A stretch of DNA of 64,000 nt, from NCBI RefSeq assembly GCF_001640805.2, contig NC_066843.1, positions 10,813,686 to 10,877,685 of the forward strand. Reading direction: 5' to 3'. Within the stretch, counting starts at the first letter, position 1. Every line of letters starts with the position of its first letter. Below the pieces are notes generated by a model. That model worked only from the letters and a program-made list of their open reading frames with translations, was not told the origin of the DNA and searched no databases. Positions 35,891 through 48,500 of the stretch are shown here, piece by piece. Source of the stretch: Lates calcarifer. Lineage: Eukaryota; Chordata; Actinopteri; Centropomidae. A program made the position numbers and the translations under genes.

Positions 35891-37849
35891 TTTACGTCTT
35901 TTGATGGGTGTAATTACAACGGTGAACCACCCGAGAGCGCTGTAAGACAGAGCTTACTGTGCAGTACAGTATGTTGGCCTGCAGGATCAGACACACTGGG
36001 ACTCCCAACAGTTTGTTATCAAGAGCCTGCAAGACACACAAGGTTGAATTTATACGGCCATGATGTTAAAGTAATGAATAAAAACGTCAGACAGACAGAA
36101 ATCAACTAAAACAACACCAGGGTCAGGAAACATAAACTAGGCTACGATAAGATAGCACTTAATTCATCCCAAATATAATTCATGTGTTTGAATAATAATT
36201 TGCAGATGTTATTGTTGACATTCCTGCTTTCAGTGGGTCTCAACTTTTGGTTTGGGACTGCCAAAGAGGTTCACTGGGGATCACCAGATAGAGGGAGAAG
36301 AAAAACAGGGGGAATACATGTTACACAAATTTGTGCAATATTTTTGTGGCTTTAGTGTAATTTTTGCTTTCTCTTATCAAGTACTGGGCACTTTGACCTC
36401 CTCAATCATAAGCAACAGTCTTTTGGTTGAACTGCTCTCAACCACTGTTGTGTGTGAAAACTAGCAGGGACCTGGGTTTAACATGTGTCTGTGTGCTGTA
36501 ATATATGCAGCTGGAATCTAGCTGGAAAATCACTGTTAAGTGACACATACAAACGTAGGCCTGCTATTTTCCTCAGCTGTGTGATGGCAATCAAGAACTC
36601 CTCTGATGTGCACACTCGATCAAAGAAAATGGGATGCTGCCTGTTGTGATCAATAAGAGAAGCCTAAATGCAAACAAACACACAGCAGTCTAGACAACAG
36701 CAAACAGACAATGACCAGATTGGAGCTCTCCATAAATCAGCTAAAGCAGACAAGTAAAAATCAAAGTGGACAGGAAGATCAGATGGTAACTGTTGAGAAA
36801 CTGAGGGTGGAGATGCTGTGAAGTGTTTTGGCAAAGTGCAGAAAGAATAACTCTCACAGCTCATATCTACAGCGAAAATAAAAGTTAGAGGACTAAAACA
36901 TTCAGATCATCCAGGAAGAGTTATGAGCCAGTATTTAGAGTCATTGCATATTTAATACCGAAGTTTATTAGTGATTCGTGGTAGCAGTGATGAACACACA
37001 CACACACACTGATCAGAGCTGCTGCAACTAGGTCATCAAGGCTACACTTTCCAAAACCAAAGTCGCTCCTCAGTGGTTTTATTTCAGTGGGATTGTTTGT
37101 GAGAGCAATGTAATTTGCAGACAGGGCTGTGGGGCATTAGTCTCAGCTGCAGCCGTGTTAACTGTCTCCATTTCCCAAGTCTAATAACAGGCAGGCATTA
37201 TAAGAACCTGCTCAGACCAGCTGGTCCCCGGTGCTGAACAGGGGCAAGAGCTGGACCTGCCCAGTCCGGGGAGACTTACCCATAGGTGGGGGGAGTGTGG
37301 GGGACAGCCTGCCCTGGCCTGCAGAGCAGCAGTTAGATGTGTAAATTATTAGGATTGTGGTAATTTCCCTTGCGATTGTGTGCGGTCTGAGGTGAAACCC
37401 GAAGTTATTGTTGAGTTCATACATGTGCTGTATGTTGACTCTGTGCACGTGAGCTGGCTTGCAAGCAGTAGTAGTGGAAAGCTCCCCCAATCATCCATCC
37501 ATCTTTTTCTGTCAGTTATGTTTTATTCAATATCCCGCTCTTGTACTGTCTCTCACCCTCTCTCTCCTCTCATTATTCTTCGAGTGCCGGCTTTGAATTG
37601 GAGGGGAGCAGGAAAGAAAGAGCAGCGCAGCGCTCACGTGTGACCTCGCTGACCCATTCCTCTTCAAATCCGGGATCCAATTTTACAGGCGCACTAAACA
37701 AACAGCGCAGCCATCACAGAAGGCATCCATAATTAATGCCACCTGATACTTGACAAGTTTCTGATGGATTTAACAGCCTGGAAACGAAATCCCCGGGACT
37801 CCCTGCTCGTTGGGAGTCTTGATTACGCTCCTCTGCATTTCATCACGTT

Positions 37850-38405
37850 TCTACTTTTTAGCAATGCTAGCAGTGCTAGCAGCGCAGCACTTAGGATGGC
37901 AGTGTCTGTCAGTCCATTGGCCCAACACTTTGGTATTGAATTGTCTTAAAAACTATGGGATGGATTACCCATGAAAGTGATTATAGACATCTGTAGTCCC
38001 TATGGGATGAATCCTGATGACTTTGGGAATTGTTTTCTATTATTCCTGTTTTTAAACATTATCAATCCCCCACAAGCCCATGACAGCTGTCACTTGGCTT
38101 TCCATGTGTGGCTGTTTGGAACAGCTATAACCACAAGTGATTTCCGACATGGTTGGACGGCACATTTTAAGAACTAGTACTGAAAAGTCATAATACAGCC
38201 CTCAAGCTGCCAGTATGGTTCTTTAGAAGTGCTTGTTGGATGGTCGAGTAGCTTCGGAGGCCCCCGAACCGTCGCACCTTTCCGACATTCGGATTGGGTC
38301 AGTCTGGTTTCAACCATTTCTGCAGGCCGGCTGTGAGTGTGGTCATTCAGAACAACTATAAACACCATTGATTGGACAGAACTTTGTACGAACTAGCTCT
38401 GATTT
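37850..38405 (+). repeat. Decayed interspersed repeat with internal duplication
   Basis: CAATGCTAGCAGTGCTAGCA is followed by GGATGGATTACCCATGAAAG and GGGATGAATCCTGATGACTT, matching the left part of the repeat at 26655. Two related segments, 38108-38181 and 38337-38403, both run from TGTGG through GAACAGCTATAA-like words to GAACTAG.CTCTG-like ends. Confidence 0.55.
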
Positions 38406-40111
38406 AGTGTAACTCAATCATTAGTATTGTTCCCCAATACGTTGCCAGTCCTCTGTTACATCCAAGTGTAGTACAGTGGTAATTGTCATAGGCAAGGATC
38501 AAACCCAATTAAACAGCTTCAAAGCCACATAGATCAACTTTATCCTGCCCATTAACAAACCACAAATGTTAACACGGCATACAAACCAACTAACGTTTCT
38601 GTGCTATTTGAAGCAATAACACTTGTTTGGTTTTGTTCGTTTGCACATGTCCCCATGTGATAGTTCAGTTCATTGAGGACCTGACAGTGTGAGGTCCCCA
38701 GACAATGTGTGTAATGATGATGTAATGGATTAATAACACACACACACACACACGCTCACATGCTCACAAAAACACACAAACACAGTAACTTTAATAACCT
38801 GCATAGACCTTCCTTAACTCTGACCTCATACAGCACATATCACAGCAGGAAGTAATGAGGTCAGGTGGAAGTGTGACCACGATACATAACAACCATAACC
38901 TGCCCTGGTTTGGTTTTGAGGAGTAACACCACATTATAGTTACAGATCAAAAATACTCTCACACACATGTATAATATTTGTTGTCCTATATTGAATCCAG
39001 CTGCAAACAACAACCCACACACAACACAATCACGCTTATATCAAAGCGCCAGAAGATTGCACGTAATCGAGTTTGTGTGACAAGGACCAATGATGATGTT
39101 GTATTAAGTACTGGAGAGCAGGCAGGCGCAACCCCTGTGGGGGTCTTTCACAGCTACGCTAGCTACTCTTGAAGAATCACCTTCCTCTGTCCCACATTTC
39201 TCCGTGATCAATTCACGTCAGCAGGCCATATTTTATTTAACACTTAATCGTGGCGCTCCCCTCCCTGCGTCCCCCGCAGCTCATTTGTTCACATGTGGGA
39301 GAAAAGAATTAAGAGCATGCGATTGCTCCTTTTCACTCTTCTCACCTATATCCTCTCTCCTTCCCACTTCACTTTCCTACATCTGATTCAAGTGGAACTC
39401 TGCAGAAACGGGTCAGCCATTGTTGAGCATTCTAATTAATTAACCATTCCTTCCAGTGCCCTCTATCTGATGGGCAGAAGATGGTGTAATTGAAGCTCCA
39501 AACAGGTGTTTAGATGCTCCTGATTCTCTTTTGTGATCTTACATTTACCACAAGCTCGGTGACTCATGGGTTCTTTTCTTCCTCAGAAACCTCTGTCTTT
39601 CTCTCTTTCTCGGTGTTATAACTCTTTAAGCTTGTCCGCCCTCAGGTCCTTGTCGCAGCTGCATGGGCTACCTTTTAGATGATGTGAAGTATCTATCTCA
39701 GACTGGCTCTGTTTGCTCAGACCTGTGGATCTGGTGGCGTAGGCCCAGATTGTGCTGAAGAGGCACAGAGAGAGCAGAGACACAGCTGTCAGCTCTCTAA
39801 ATGGACATGATGTTTCACTGTGCTCATGCCAGAGCTGCTCTGATGTCTGCTTTCAGCACGTATAGCAGCTCCTATGAGCCCAAAGGAGTCTATAAATCAT
39901 TCATAGTGAGAATAATGAATACTATATATTCACAGTGCTGACTACATACTGTAAAAAGCACAATACTCCCCATGGCTTGAAAGTTTCTCCTGAATAATAT
40001 CCACAATTTTCCCATACTGAGAAAGAAGAAGGGCACAGAAAGAAGTTTTTGGGAAGAAAAAAACTCGTCAGTAGTTCAGGTGTGGTCTTTCTTCCAAATT
40101 ATGGCTATAAA

Positions 40112-40600
40112 TCAGTAGTGGAAGAAGCATTTAGATAATTTGCTGAGCTAAAACTAGCAATACAAGTAATCCAAAATATGTAAAATAATGTACATGTACA
40201 CAAGCAAAATGAACTTTAAGTGTCCAAATGAATTAAGCAGAAAACGGCTTAATTATCATTATGAAATATCAATTATTATTGAATAACTACTGTTGAATTA
40301 ATGTATGAGCAGCATTTTAATGCTGTACCTTAATGCTGGATAAGCTGATTTGAACTACTTTATATGTATGGTTGTTTAATGTGTGACAGTGCATCATGTT
40401 TTATACAATGATCATATATTTTGTGTGTACAAATCTTAATCTGTGCTGTAATTTTAGCTGTCATATAAAGGTTATGAATGCAGCATTTCCCTTTCAGATG
40501 TAGTGGAGTAGCTGTATAAAGTGGGATAAAATGGAAATAACTGAAGTACCTCAAAACTGTATTTACATGGGGCAGACTTAATTTAAATTTTCTGTCAACA
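40112..40600 (+). repeat. Decayed copy of the AGTGGAAGAAGCATTTAGAT teleost repeat
   Basis: It starts TAGTGGAAGAAGCATTTAGA. It continues through GAGCAGCATTTTAATGCTGT, TGATCATATATTTTGTGTGT, AATCTTAATCTGTGCTGTAA and AGTGGAGTAGCTGTATAAAG, and ends near AGTACCTCAAAACTGTATTT. This order matches a very abundant fish repeat in which AGTAAA-type units recur. There is no coding content. Confidence 0.75.
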
Positions 40601-41519
40601 AGTGTTGGCATGGTAGTGAGAAAAATAAGGAGAAATATCAAATATTGTTTGTTTGCAACAGGTTGTTGAGTCGCTTGTTTTTCTTCATTTCATATTATTA
40701 GACATTGATTTTTTACATTTGTTTTTTACTGCTGAATAAGCAATTTTGAGACGTTACTTTCAAGAGCAAATTAATAAACAGCTCCCACTTTGCATTTCAA
40801 TATTGTGCATGTACTTCCCAAACGTTTTCAGCTACTTTGCGCGCGCCCTTCATTAGGGTGGAGAAAGCAGTGGACTGTTGCGCTTATGATGGTCTACAAA
40901 CTGTGTTCTTTGGATCAGAAATTACATTTTCTAGCCTAAACAACGAAAAGCTGAATTTGTTAAGACTGACAGATGAATCTATAAAGATAATAATTGTCTG
41001 TCACTGGCCTGCTGTCGGCATCAAAGCAAGTGATAAACCAGAAAGCTGGAGTGTGTCTTAAGAAGGAATAATTGTGCTTTTCAGTGTCAGCCTTGTGCTC
41101 ATTAGCACATCTTAGCTAGAGATTCAGACAGTTCACACTGCATGGCAAATGAGATTGAGTCCCAACCCCCACTCCCACACACACACACCCCTACACACAC
41201 ACCTACACGTGTCCAATCACATATATTTATACTGTATGTTATTTTCATGATATGCAAATACACTTGTGGACGCTTGTTTCGATTCAAATGCTCGTGCGCT
41301 CATTTGTGGACAAATGGTCAAAAGCAACAGTCAAGTCAGTGAATGAAGATACTGGGCAATACAGAGACAAACACACTGACAGATGAAAACAACATGACAA
41401 GGGCAAACACACTGTCCTTTTTCACAGTCAGCTTAACCCTCAATTTATCTTCTCTCATCTGTCACATCAGTCTCCTCATCAGTTTTATTGTCTCTTTCTG
41501 TTCAGAGTGCGTCAAACGG

Positions 41520-41990
41520 GAACATGTTACCCCTCTGAACCCCCCCACCCCACCCACCTCGGTCTCTGTCTCTCTCTCCCTCCCTCACTTTTTGCTTCTC
41601 CACAGTGCCCTTGCTCTCCATCTACCTTCCTTCTTCTCCCCTCCCTCTCTCCTCTCCTTCCCCTCCTTCCCCTGCTGTGCTCTCGACTCGCTCTCATTCC
41701 CCCACCCCGCCTCCCAAACACCCACCCACCCGCTCACTCGCTCACTCACACACTCAGGCAGCATCCTCCTCTCTCCACTTCTACCTTCACACTCACCTCT
41801 TCGCGCCTCCCTCTCTCCGCTCCTCTCGCCTCCTTGCTTTCCGTCACCTACTAACACATATCATCTCTCGCATCTCCCCCCCCAGTCTGCTGTCTCCCTC
41901 TCCATCCGCGCTCTCTCCTCCATCTACTTCCCATTCCTCCCTCCTTTCTCTCACACACACTCAACCCATTGCCGTCTCGTGAGAGCGCAC
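41520..41990 (+). other. Long pyrimidine-rich tract upstream of gpr139
   Basis: Roughly 450 bases are mainly C and T on the plus strand, with CTCTCC, CCTCC and CACTCACTCACAC-type runs, and CpGs increasing towards the 3' side. It lies just before the gpr139 start. It could be 5'UTR, promoter or an initiator-type TCT region. The long frames on both strands are composition artefacts. Confidence 0.5.
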
Positions 41991-41995
41991 AGCAT

Positions 41996-42019
41996 ACACA
42001 CACACACACACACACACAC
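41996..42019. repeat. (AC)12 microsatellite
   Basis: A perfect tract 130 bases upstream of the gpr139 start codon. Confidence 0.95.
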
Positions 42020-42148
42020 TCATGCTGATTGGCATCCAAGGACAGAGCACCCTCTCTCCCAAACCGGCGACCAGGCAGTTTGCTCGTGCTGCCAGGCTTC
42101 TTGACACTGAGCTCAGCTGAGGAAGAGGAAGAGGACGAGGACGAGGCC

Positions 42149-42296
42149 ATGGAGCACAGCCACATCTTCCCAGCTTTTTCCCCAAACGGGAGCTCCTGGA
42201 GCCCGGGGCAGCACCCCTCCGAGGGTGCCCAGGGATGCCCTCTCGGACCACTGCCTGTCATCTACTACAGCGTCCTGCTCTGCCTCGGCCTGCCGG
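42149..42296 (+). CDS. gpr139: gpr139 exon 1
   Basis: The first in-frame ATG sits in a strong context (GAGGCCATGG). The exon encodes the extracellular N-terminus and the start of TM1 ([16 protein letters not shown]) and ends at the donor GGTAAGAG in phase 1. The open frame extends further upstream but has no earlier ATG. Confidence 0.92.
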
Positions 42297-42486
42297 GTAA
42301 GAGATGTGCTTTATGTCTTTGTGTCTCTGTCACATGCACGTCTCATTCGCTGTTAATTTCCTCATATTTTTGATTAGAGCCTGTATCAGTGGGATGCCGG
42401 AGTTACGCTTTGCATCTTGATTTGCTGTGCACTTGTCTGCAGGTTTGAATGAGTGTGTGTCTTGCACAGCTGCTCCTGAGTGCCAC

Positions 42487-42525
<39 letters not shown>

Positions 42526-45500
42526 TTGATTTGTCATTCTGACCTTGTGACAGTCACCTATGCATGCATGCATTTTTGTTTGTGCCTATGTCTTCCTGTC
42601 TGTCTGGAGTTTGTACATTTGTCTGTTCAGTTGGAAATATTCAAGCACCATTTAATAAAAGAGGAAACACAGCAACAGTATGTGCAGAGCATCATTAAGT
42701 GTGATCATTAACCCACTGTTGTTCCAGAAAAAAATACACAAAATAAGAGAGTGTATCTTTTTTGTTAATCTGTTGTTATAGATGTGATGTGTGTGTGACA
42801 GTTTACATGACTAATGACTCAGGTTTGACCTCGGGGACAAGTGTGTATTACACGGCTCCTCTTGATGACCTGAATTAATGACGCTTCCTTGTTGCGTCTT
42901 TTACCATTGACTGATTAGTCCTCTCACAGTCACTGTCGAACCCATTTACCGCCTCCATCCCACTGCGTGATCTATCAGCGCTGACCTAGTCTCACCCAGG
43001 GAAGCAAAATAGTGTGTGTGCATGCACTGTACATGTCTTTGTGAGCGTGTGCGACAGGCAGACAGACAGAAAACCTGGAGGTCAGATGAAAGAGGAAAAG
43101 TGCTGAGGCCTAATTAGAGATTGGGGTTCAGATGTTCAAAGCCCTCTGGACTGTCAGATACACATCCAGTCTGCTTCAGCCCATCACCAAAAAGTGGTCT
43201 AACAGCAAAAAGGATCATTTAAAGAAGTAAAACTACACTATATTGATTTTGAAGAGTTTTATTGTCTCCTGTTACATAAGATTAATATATCTTCCTCTGC
43301 TCTGAACCCCTTTTCTTTGATAAAGACTTGGAGTGAGATGTTATCAACAACCTAAGCTGCTCTGGTTCAAAACAAATCTGCAATGCAAAGTGAAAAGCTT
43401 TTGTATGCCAAGACTGCAGCTGCCCCCACAGATTTGCTGTCTCTGTAAAAGTAAAAGTGTCTCATTCTGATCAAATCTCGCCTAATTATTTCCCCGCGGA
43501 TTGGCCGGTCGAGTCTTGCACAAGCATTTCTCTCTGCTGTCACTTAAAGTTCCTGCTGAGTTTTATTTGATTCTGCCGCTGAGTCGTCTTTACGAACGTG
43601 GCCGAGGCTGTTTGTTTAATCTCTGAGCGGCGATGGCCTGAGAGTATAATGCAATCTTACAGTAGCTGTCTGAATTAATGGCAGTGTTGAGCACGGCGGC
43701 CTGATACTTTGCAGCAGCGGGTTCAACTTATTCAATCATTATGACGCAGCTCGTTCTGCTCACGCTGAATCATGAATGTTTCATGAGTGTGGCATGTGTT
43801 GGTAGTAGCGGCGTGACCCACGGACCCAGGCGTAATTTAACACTCGTGATGGATGGGAGGCTGTTACCTCGATCGGTGGCCAGTGTTTCACGAGTTAACA
43901 GCAACATTGCTTCACATCTGAACGTTTTTTGCATTCTTTGACCTTTGGGCCCACAGACGGAGAGGGAGGACGGGGGGGTCAAGTCAAGAGCACAGATTTA
44001 ATGGTGAAAGGCGAGGATGAAGGAAGGTGATGAGAAAGGGGATTACGCAAGTCAAGTGGCGGGGAAAGATTACTGCGTGACCTCGGGAAATGATGAAGCG
44101 AAAGCTCGGCACAAAAAGGGGAATGAACGAGGGGGGAGGCTGGAGTAGAAGGAAGACATAGACAACCACAGAAGTAGACGAGGAGGAAGAGCGGAGTTAA
44201 GAGCGGGAGAGATTAATAACGGCGGAGCCAGTGAAGTAGCACCTCTGAGCCCTGAGTGGGGGAGCTACAGACGACAGAGCCGAGACGAATTGCCACATTT
44301 TTAATTAATCGCTAACTCGCTCTCTCTCTCTCTCTCTTTTGCTCTCTTCTCACTACACCACACTTCTCAAGACAGAACAGACGTGTGCTGGCATAGCAAA
44401 CAGCACAATGAAGGAGTCGGTTCTTTGCCTCAGTCTTTGACATGCTGGGATTACAGGAGCAAGGCCTGCTCTTTGTACAGTACAGTATGTCTTAAAGCAC
44501 TCACCGCTAAGATGCAAACTGTACAGCTATCAGCTGACGAACGGTGACATAACAGTGAAGCTGCTCTGGGTATCTGGGCCAAGACAGTTGCTTTCATGAA
44601 GTATTGTTTGAGTCAAAAATTTCTCTACCCAGTGTATCTATATTTCTATGAAACACACAATATCATCTAATGTTACTTCAAAACCTCATTACTGTACAAA
44701 TGCAAGTGTTCTGTGTTTCTTTGCTCTGTGGAGCTGAGTGAGCCAGCCTATTTAATGTCATAACTAAACAGTGGTGGAGGAGCAATTCACATCATTTTCT
44801 TACATTTTTATTGAATATTTTATAAGCTAATATTGTGTTTTGTATGCAAAGTCATAATCTGCAAATGACCTAGCTTGAAAATAAGTAGGGGAGTAGGATT
44901 TACATGTAAAGGAACATTTATGTTTTTACAAAATGTTTTTAACACTAAATCTGAAATTAGACGGTGTATGTACTAACTATTGTATGTAATAACTGTATTA
45001 ATTTACAGTAGTTGAGTAAACATACTTGACTGATGGCTTTCAGCCACTTCAACTCAGCAGTGTGAGCACAAAGGACGTTTATTTTTGACCTTGGAGACAG
45101 TGAGACTGTCGTACCAAGAAAAACAATTTCAGCAAACTGACAGAATACTTAAATTACGAATTTCCAGAAAATTGGCAAATGTGTTTCCAAACACTAATGT
45201 TCAAGTTGGTTTATAGAGCTTAACAGTTTGAGAGTGCCATTAAGCCATTGCAGAAGAAATGATGCAATAAAATAATGAAGATTTTTGTTTTGACAACACA
45301 CCAACTTTTCCACCTCAGTCAAATGTATAAACCTTTCTGCAATATTTGGACTTTTTTTTTTTTTTTCATTTTCACTCAGTTTTTTTTTTAATGTGCAAAT
45401 TGAACCGGGGCATAAAAGCAGATGGATGGAAATGGATTTATTGTTATATGGCCACAAGTCCACACAGAGGGAGGAAGTCAGGGATGATGAATAGGATAAC

Positions 45501-48500
45501 AAAATGTCAAACCTAAACATGGGAGTGCACTGGTCATGCACCATTTCCTATTAACAGTCAACACATTTGACCATGACTGTTTCCTTAACGAAGTGACGAT
45601 GATGGAGAGCAATGTTTCCCCAACCTTAACCTTAATTATTTATTTATTTATTTGTCTAAACCAAACCAAACCAAAAGCTTTCAACCAAATGAAACTGGCT
45701 TGGGTGTCGACATGTGACAAGTGTGGAACATTAAATACTTCTCAACAAGTGGTTGCACGGTGTGGTGATGTGTGCACATTATGTGAGCAGAAACGTGCAC
45801 ATGTTCAGTCCTGTGTGATCCCTCCTCCACCTGTGCACACGAACGTGTGTTTTCCTACCGCACAGTATGTTGATGTGTTCCTTCTGTCTCCCTTGAAGCA
45901 CCTCTCTCAGTTTGTGTGGCTGTTCAGCAGTCAGCAGTGTGACTGGCACACGTGCAAACTGGAAAACATCTTGTCCCGCTCACACTCATCCACCAACCCA
46001 AGGGGAAAAGGTCGGGGATGTTCAGCACTAACAACCCCCTGTTCCACGCCAGGTATCAACCCTAGTTAATGAAGAGATGGGCCCCATCGATTTTCAGTTT
46101 GGACTATTGATCTGTCAATCTGCACCAGCGACATGGCATCTGTGGCAGGGATGGAGGCTTGTTAATAGATACTATCACTCTAAAAGTGGAGTCTAAGTTT
46201 AGGGGGCAGTGGTGTAGACTGGATGGAGAGGAAAGGATGTGAGGGTTTGTGCTGAGGCATCGACAAAAGTGGAGAAAAGACAGAGAATGTTCAGTAAATC
46301 AAACGGAGGGGAGGTTCAGATTTTGAGCTCTGGTTTGTCTCCAGTCTGCAGTTTGGGAGAAGAGAGGAAGGGAAGGAGAGACGTGGCGAAGATGTCAGCT
46401 TGTCACGGGGGTGGGGGGGCGAGCCAGAGAGGGCGCGGGAGGACAGAAGAGGCAAGAGAGAGGGAGGGAGGTGTTGTTTGAGGCAATAAATCAGAGATGT
46501 TGTTGATGCAGTGACAGAGCTGACAACAAAATGCTGTCACTGCGGCTTAAAACCCAAATCCCAGTATGTTTGGTATTCTTTGGACAACGCTAATGTATCA
46601 GTCGGAGGACAGTTACAGTGTTGTGAACCGAATGTCGTTTTAATGTTTTATCTTCATCTTCCGTCCATTTACTCCCCTTCCTTTCCCCTCTCTGCATTTG
46701 CGATGGCTCTAACTAACTTTCACCTTTCATCTTTTTCCAAAGCTGAAACCTCCATAAAAATCATTTGGAGTGGATCCAAGGGCACCTTCTAATTGTTTGG
46801 GCTGTTGATAAACCCTTTAAACTTTTGTCACTCAGTCTACAATGCGTCAATGCAGACAGCAGGGTGAACCTTGATGTAAGGACAATCATCTCCACCAAAC
46901 TTTGACTCACTGCGTCCTGTCTGCAAAAACGAATGGCTGTAAAGGCGAGCAGGCACCAGAGCACTGCAGCAGCATCAATATCATTAGCAGCAACCAGGGT
47001 ACTCTTTCTCTTACTATACCCATTAAACTTAAATAACCTGTTACAATACATATCTGTTTCTCTCCTTTGCTCATTCTTTCTCTTGTTCTATTGTCTTTAT
47101 TGCATTTTTTTATTATGAGCTTCCCCTACCCTTTCCCATTAAGTCTCAGATCTCAAACTATGCTTTTGCTCCCAGTAAAATGTGTTTTTCTGATAGTTTG
47201 CATCATATTACAAGCCTGCTGCTCAGTGCAAATTAATAGGGATGAAAAGAATTTTGCTTCATGACAACGTCAGATTTTTTTTTTTTTTTTTCTCTCTCTT
47301 TAATTTAAACAGATGTCAGATAAATTATATTTGTATCCTCAATGTATGGTGGGGTTTTTTTTTTGGTAGTGGGGATATGCTCCTGGTTTTTGTTCAGGGG
47401 AATTAAGGAATCACCCTGCTTTATGTCCGGTCTGACACTTAGAGAAGACAAAAGGGAAATGGTTGTCATCAGGAACAAAGTGCCTGTGACCTTTGAAGCA
47501 AGCTTTGATATTCACCCCCTCTCTGCCTCTGGGCTCTCTTCCTTTTCCTCCCACAGCCCTGCTGCTCTCCTCCATACCTCCCTCTCTGTCTCATTCTGTC
47601 TTTTCCGTCTAATCTTCCCTTCCATTCACTCTCAATCACCTGCTCTCTCTCTATCTCTCTTTTTTTTAAACTCTCTGTGACCTTCTTCAGACCACATTTC
47701 ACCCCCTGTCTATTTCTTTATCCCTCTTCTCTGTTCTCCTGTAGTCGTATTAGCCTCCAGATAAGCCGTCAAAGCCAAACTTCAATTTCCTCCAAATGAC
47801 AAAAAAAAATCCTTAATTGCAGTGCTTGCTTTCATTGTGTTTTTTGGGGGGGTGGGGGTGGGGGCTATAATTTCCTTTTTACAATGTTCTGTCTCTGCTA
47901 TATGAGGCCCATGAGGAAGGCTAATGACTACTATAGTGCGTGGGGAGGTGGCAGCATCTCATGTGTTGCCACCGGTTTTCAGGGGTTAAGCTGCGCAGTA
48001 CCGTTTGTCGACAGCCCGTCTGAACATGTCCCTTTAGTGGCGGGATGAGTCAGCCTCGTTACACACCTCAGGGAGCACGCTGTGCCTTCTCCTTTCCCGC
48101 TAAACAACGTCAATGGCCCTGTCCCTCGTTATATTAGAGGAGCAGCGGGGGGAGCTGAGACACAAAGGCCACCTCCCACACAAACAGGCAGAAGGGGTCA
48201 CCCATGCAAACACACACACGCACACGAAGCCAATGTGGACAGACAGACAGACAAACACACAGCAGCTCATTATCTGTCCAAGAGGTCATTCTAATCCCCT
48301 CTCAGCTGGAGACACTTATTTTTCTAAAGATGGGGAAATGTGTCTCTGGCTGAACGTACGCGAGTCCAGGCGTGCAATGCAGATGTCTCTGTATGCGTGC
48401 ATGGACGCCTCTGTGTGTGTGTGTGTCTTCTTCACGTCTCTTTTTCTGCGCGCGCATCCCTCCAACTCGTCTGTCCCCTCCATCCCCGCTGAGATTAGCC

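Larger units (their letters stand above)
33378..42148. other. Spacer between proz and gpr139
   Basis: I see no conserved gene. The stretch contains a fossil SGNH-type retroelement fragment (34142-34426), a CpG-richer segment with microsatellite (35440-35940), two decayed interspersed repeats and a long pyrimidine-rich tract before gpr139. A TAAT-rich patch at 39390-39560 (TCTAATTAATTAACCATTCC) may be regulatory. The large frames near 41343-42104 are Ser/Pro/Leu low complexity. Confidence 0.5.

Noticed and set aside
41343..42104. 253-codon plus-strand frame upstream of gpr139
   Set aside because: The peptide is Ser/Pro/Leu low complexity caused by the pyrimidine-rich tract and is out of frame with the receptor.
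42029..42148. Upstream extension of the gpr139 frame by 40 codons
   Set aside because: It starts at TTG, not ATG. The first ATG in frame is at 42149, in strong context and matching the family N-terminus.
45536..46069. 177-codon frame in the gpr139 intron
   Set aside because: No recognisable domain; it contains cysteines but no repeating motif and lies in intron sequence.
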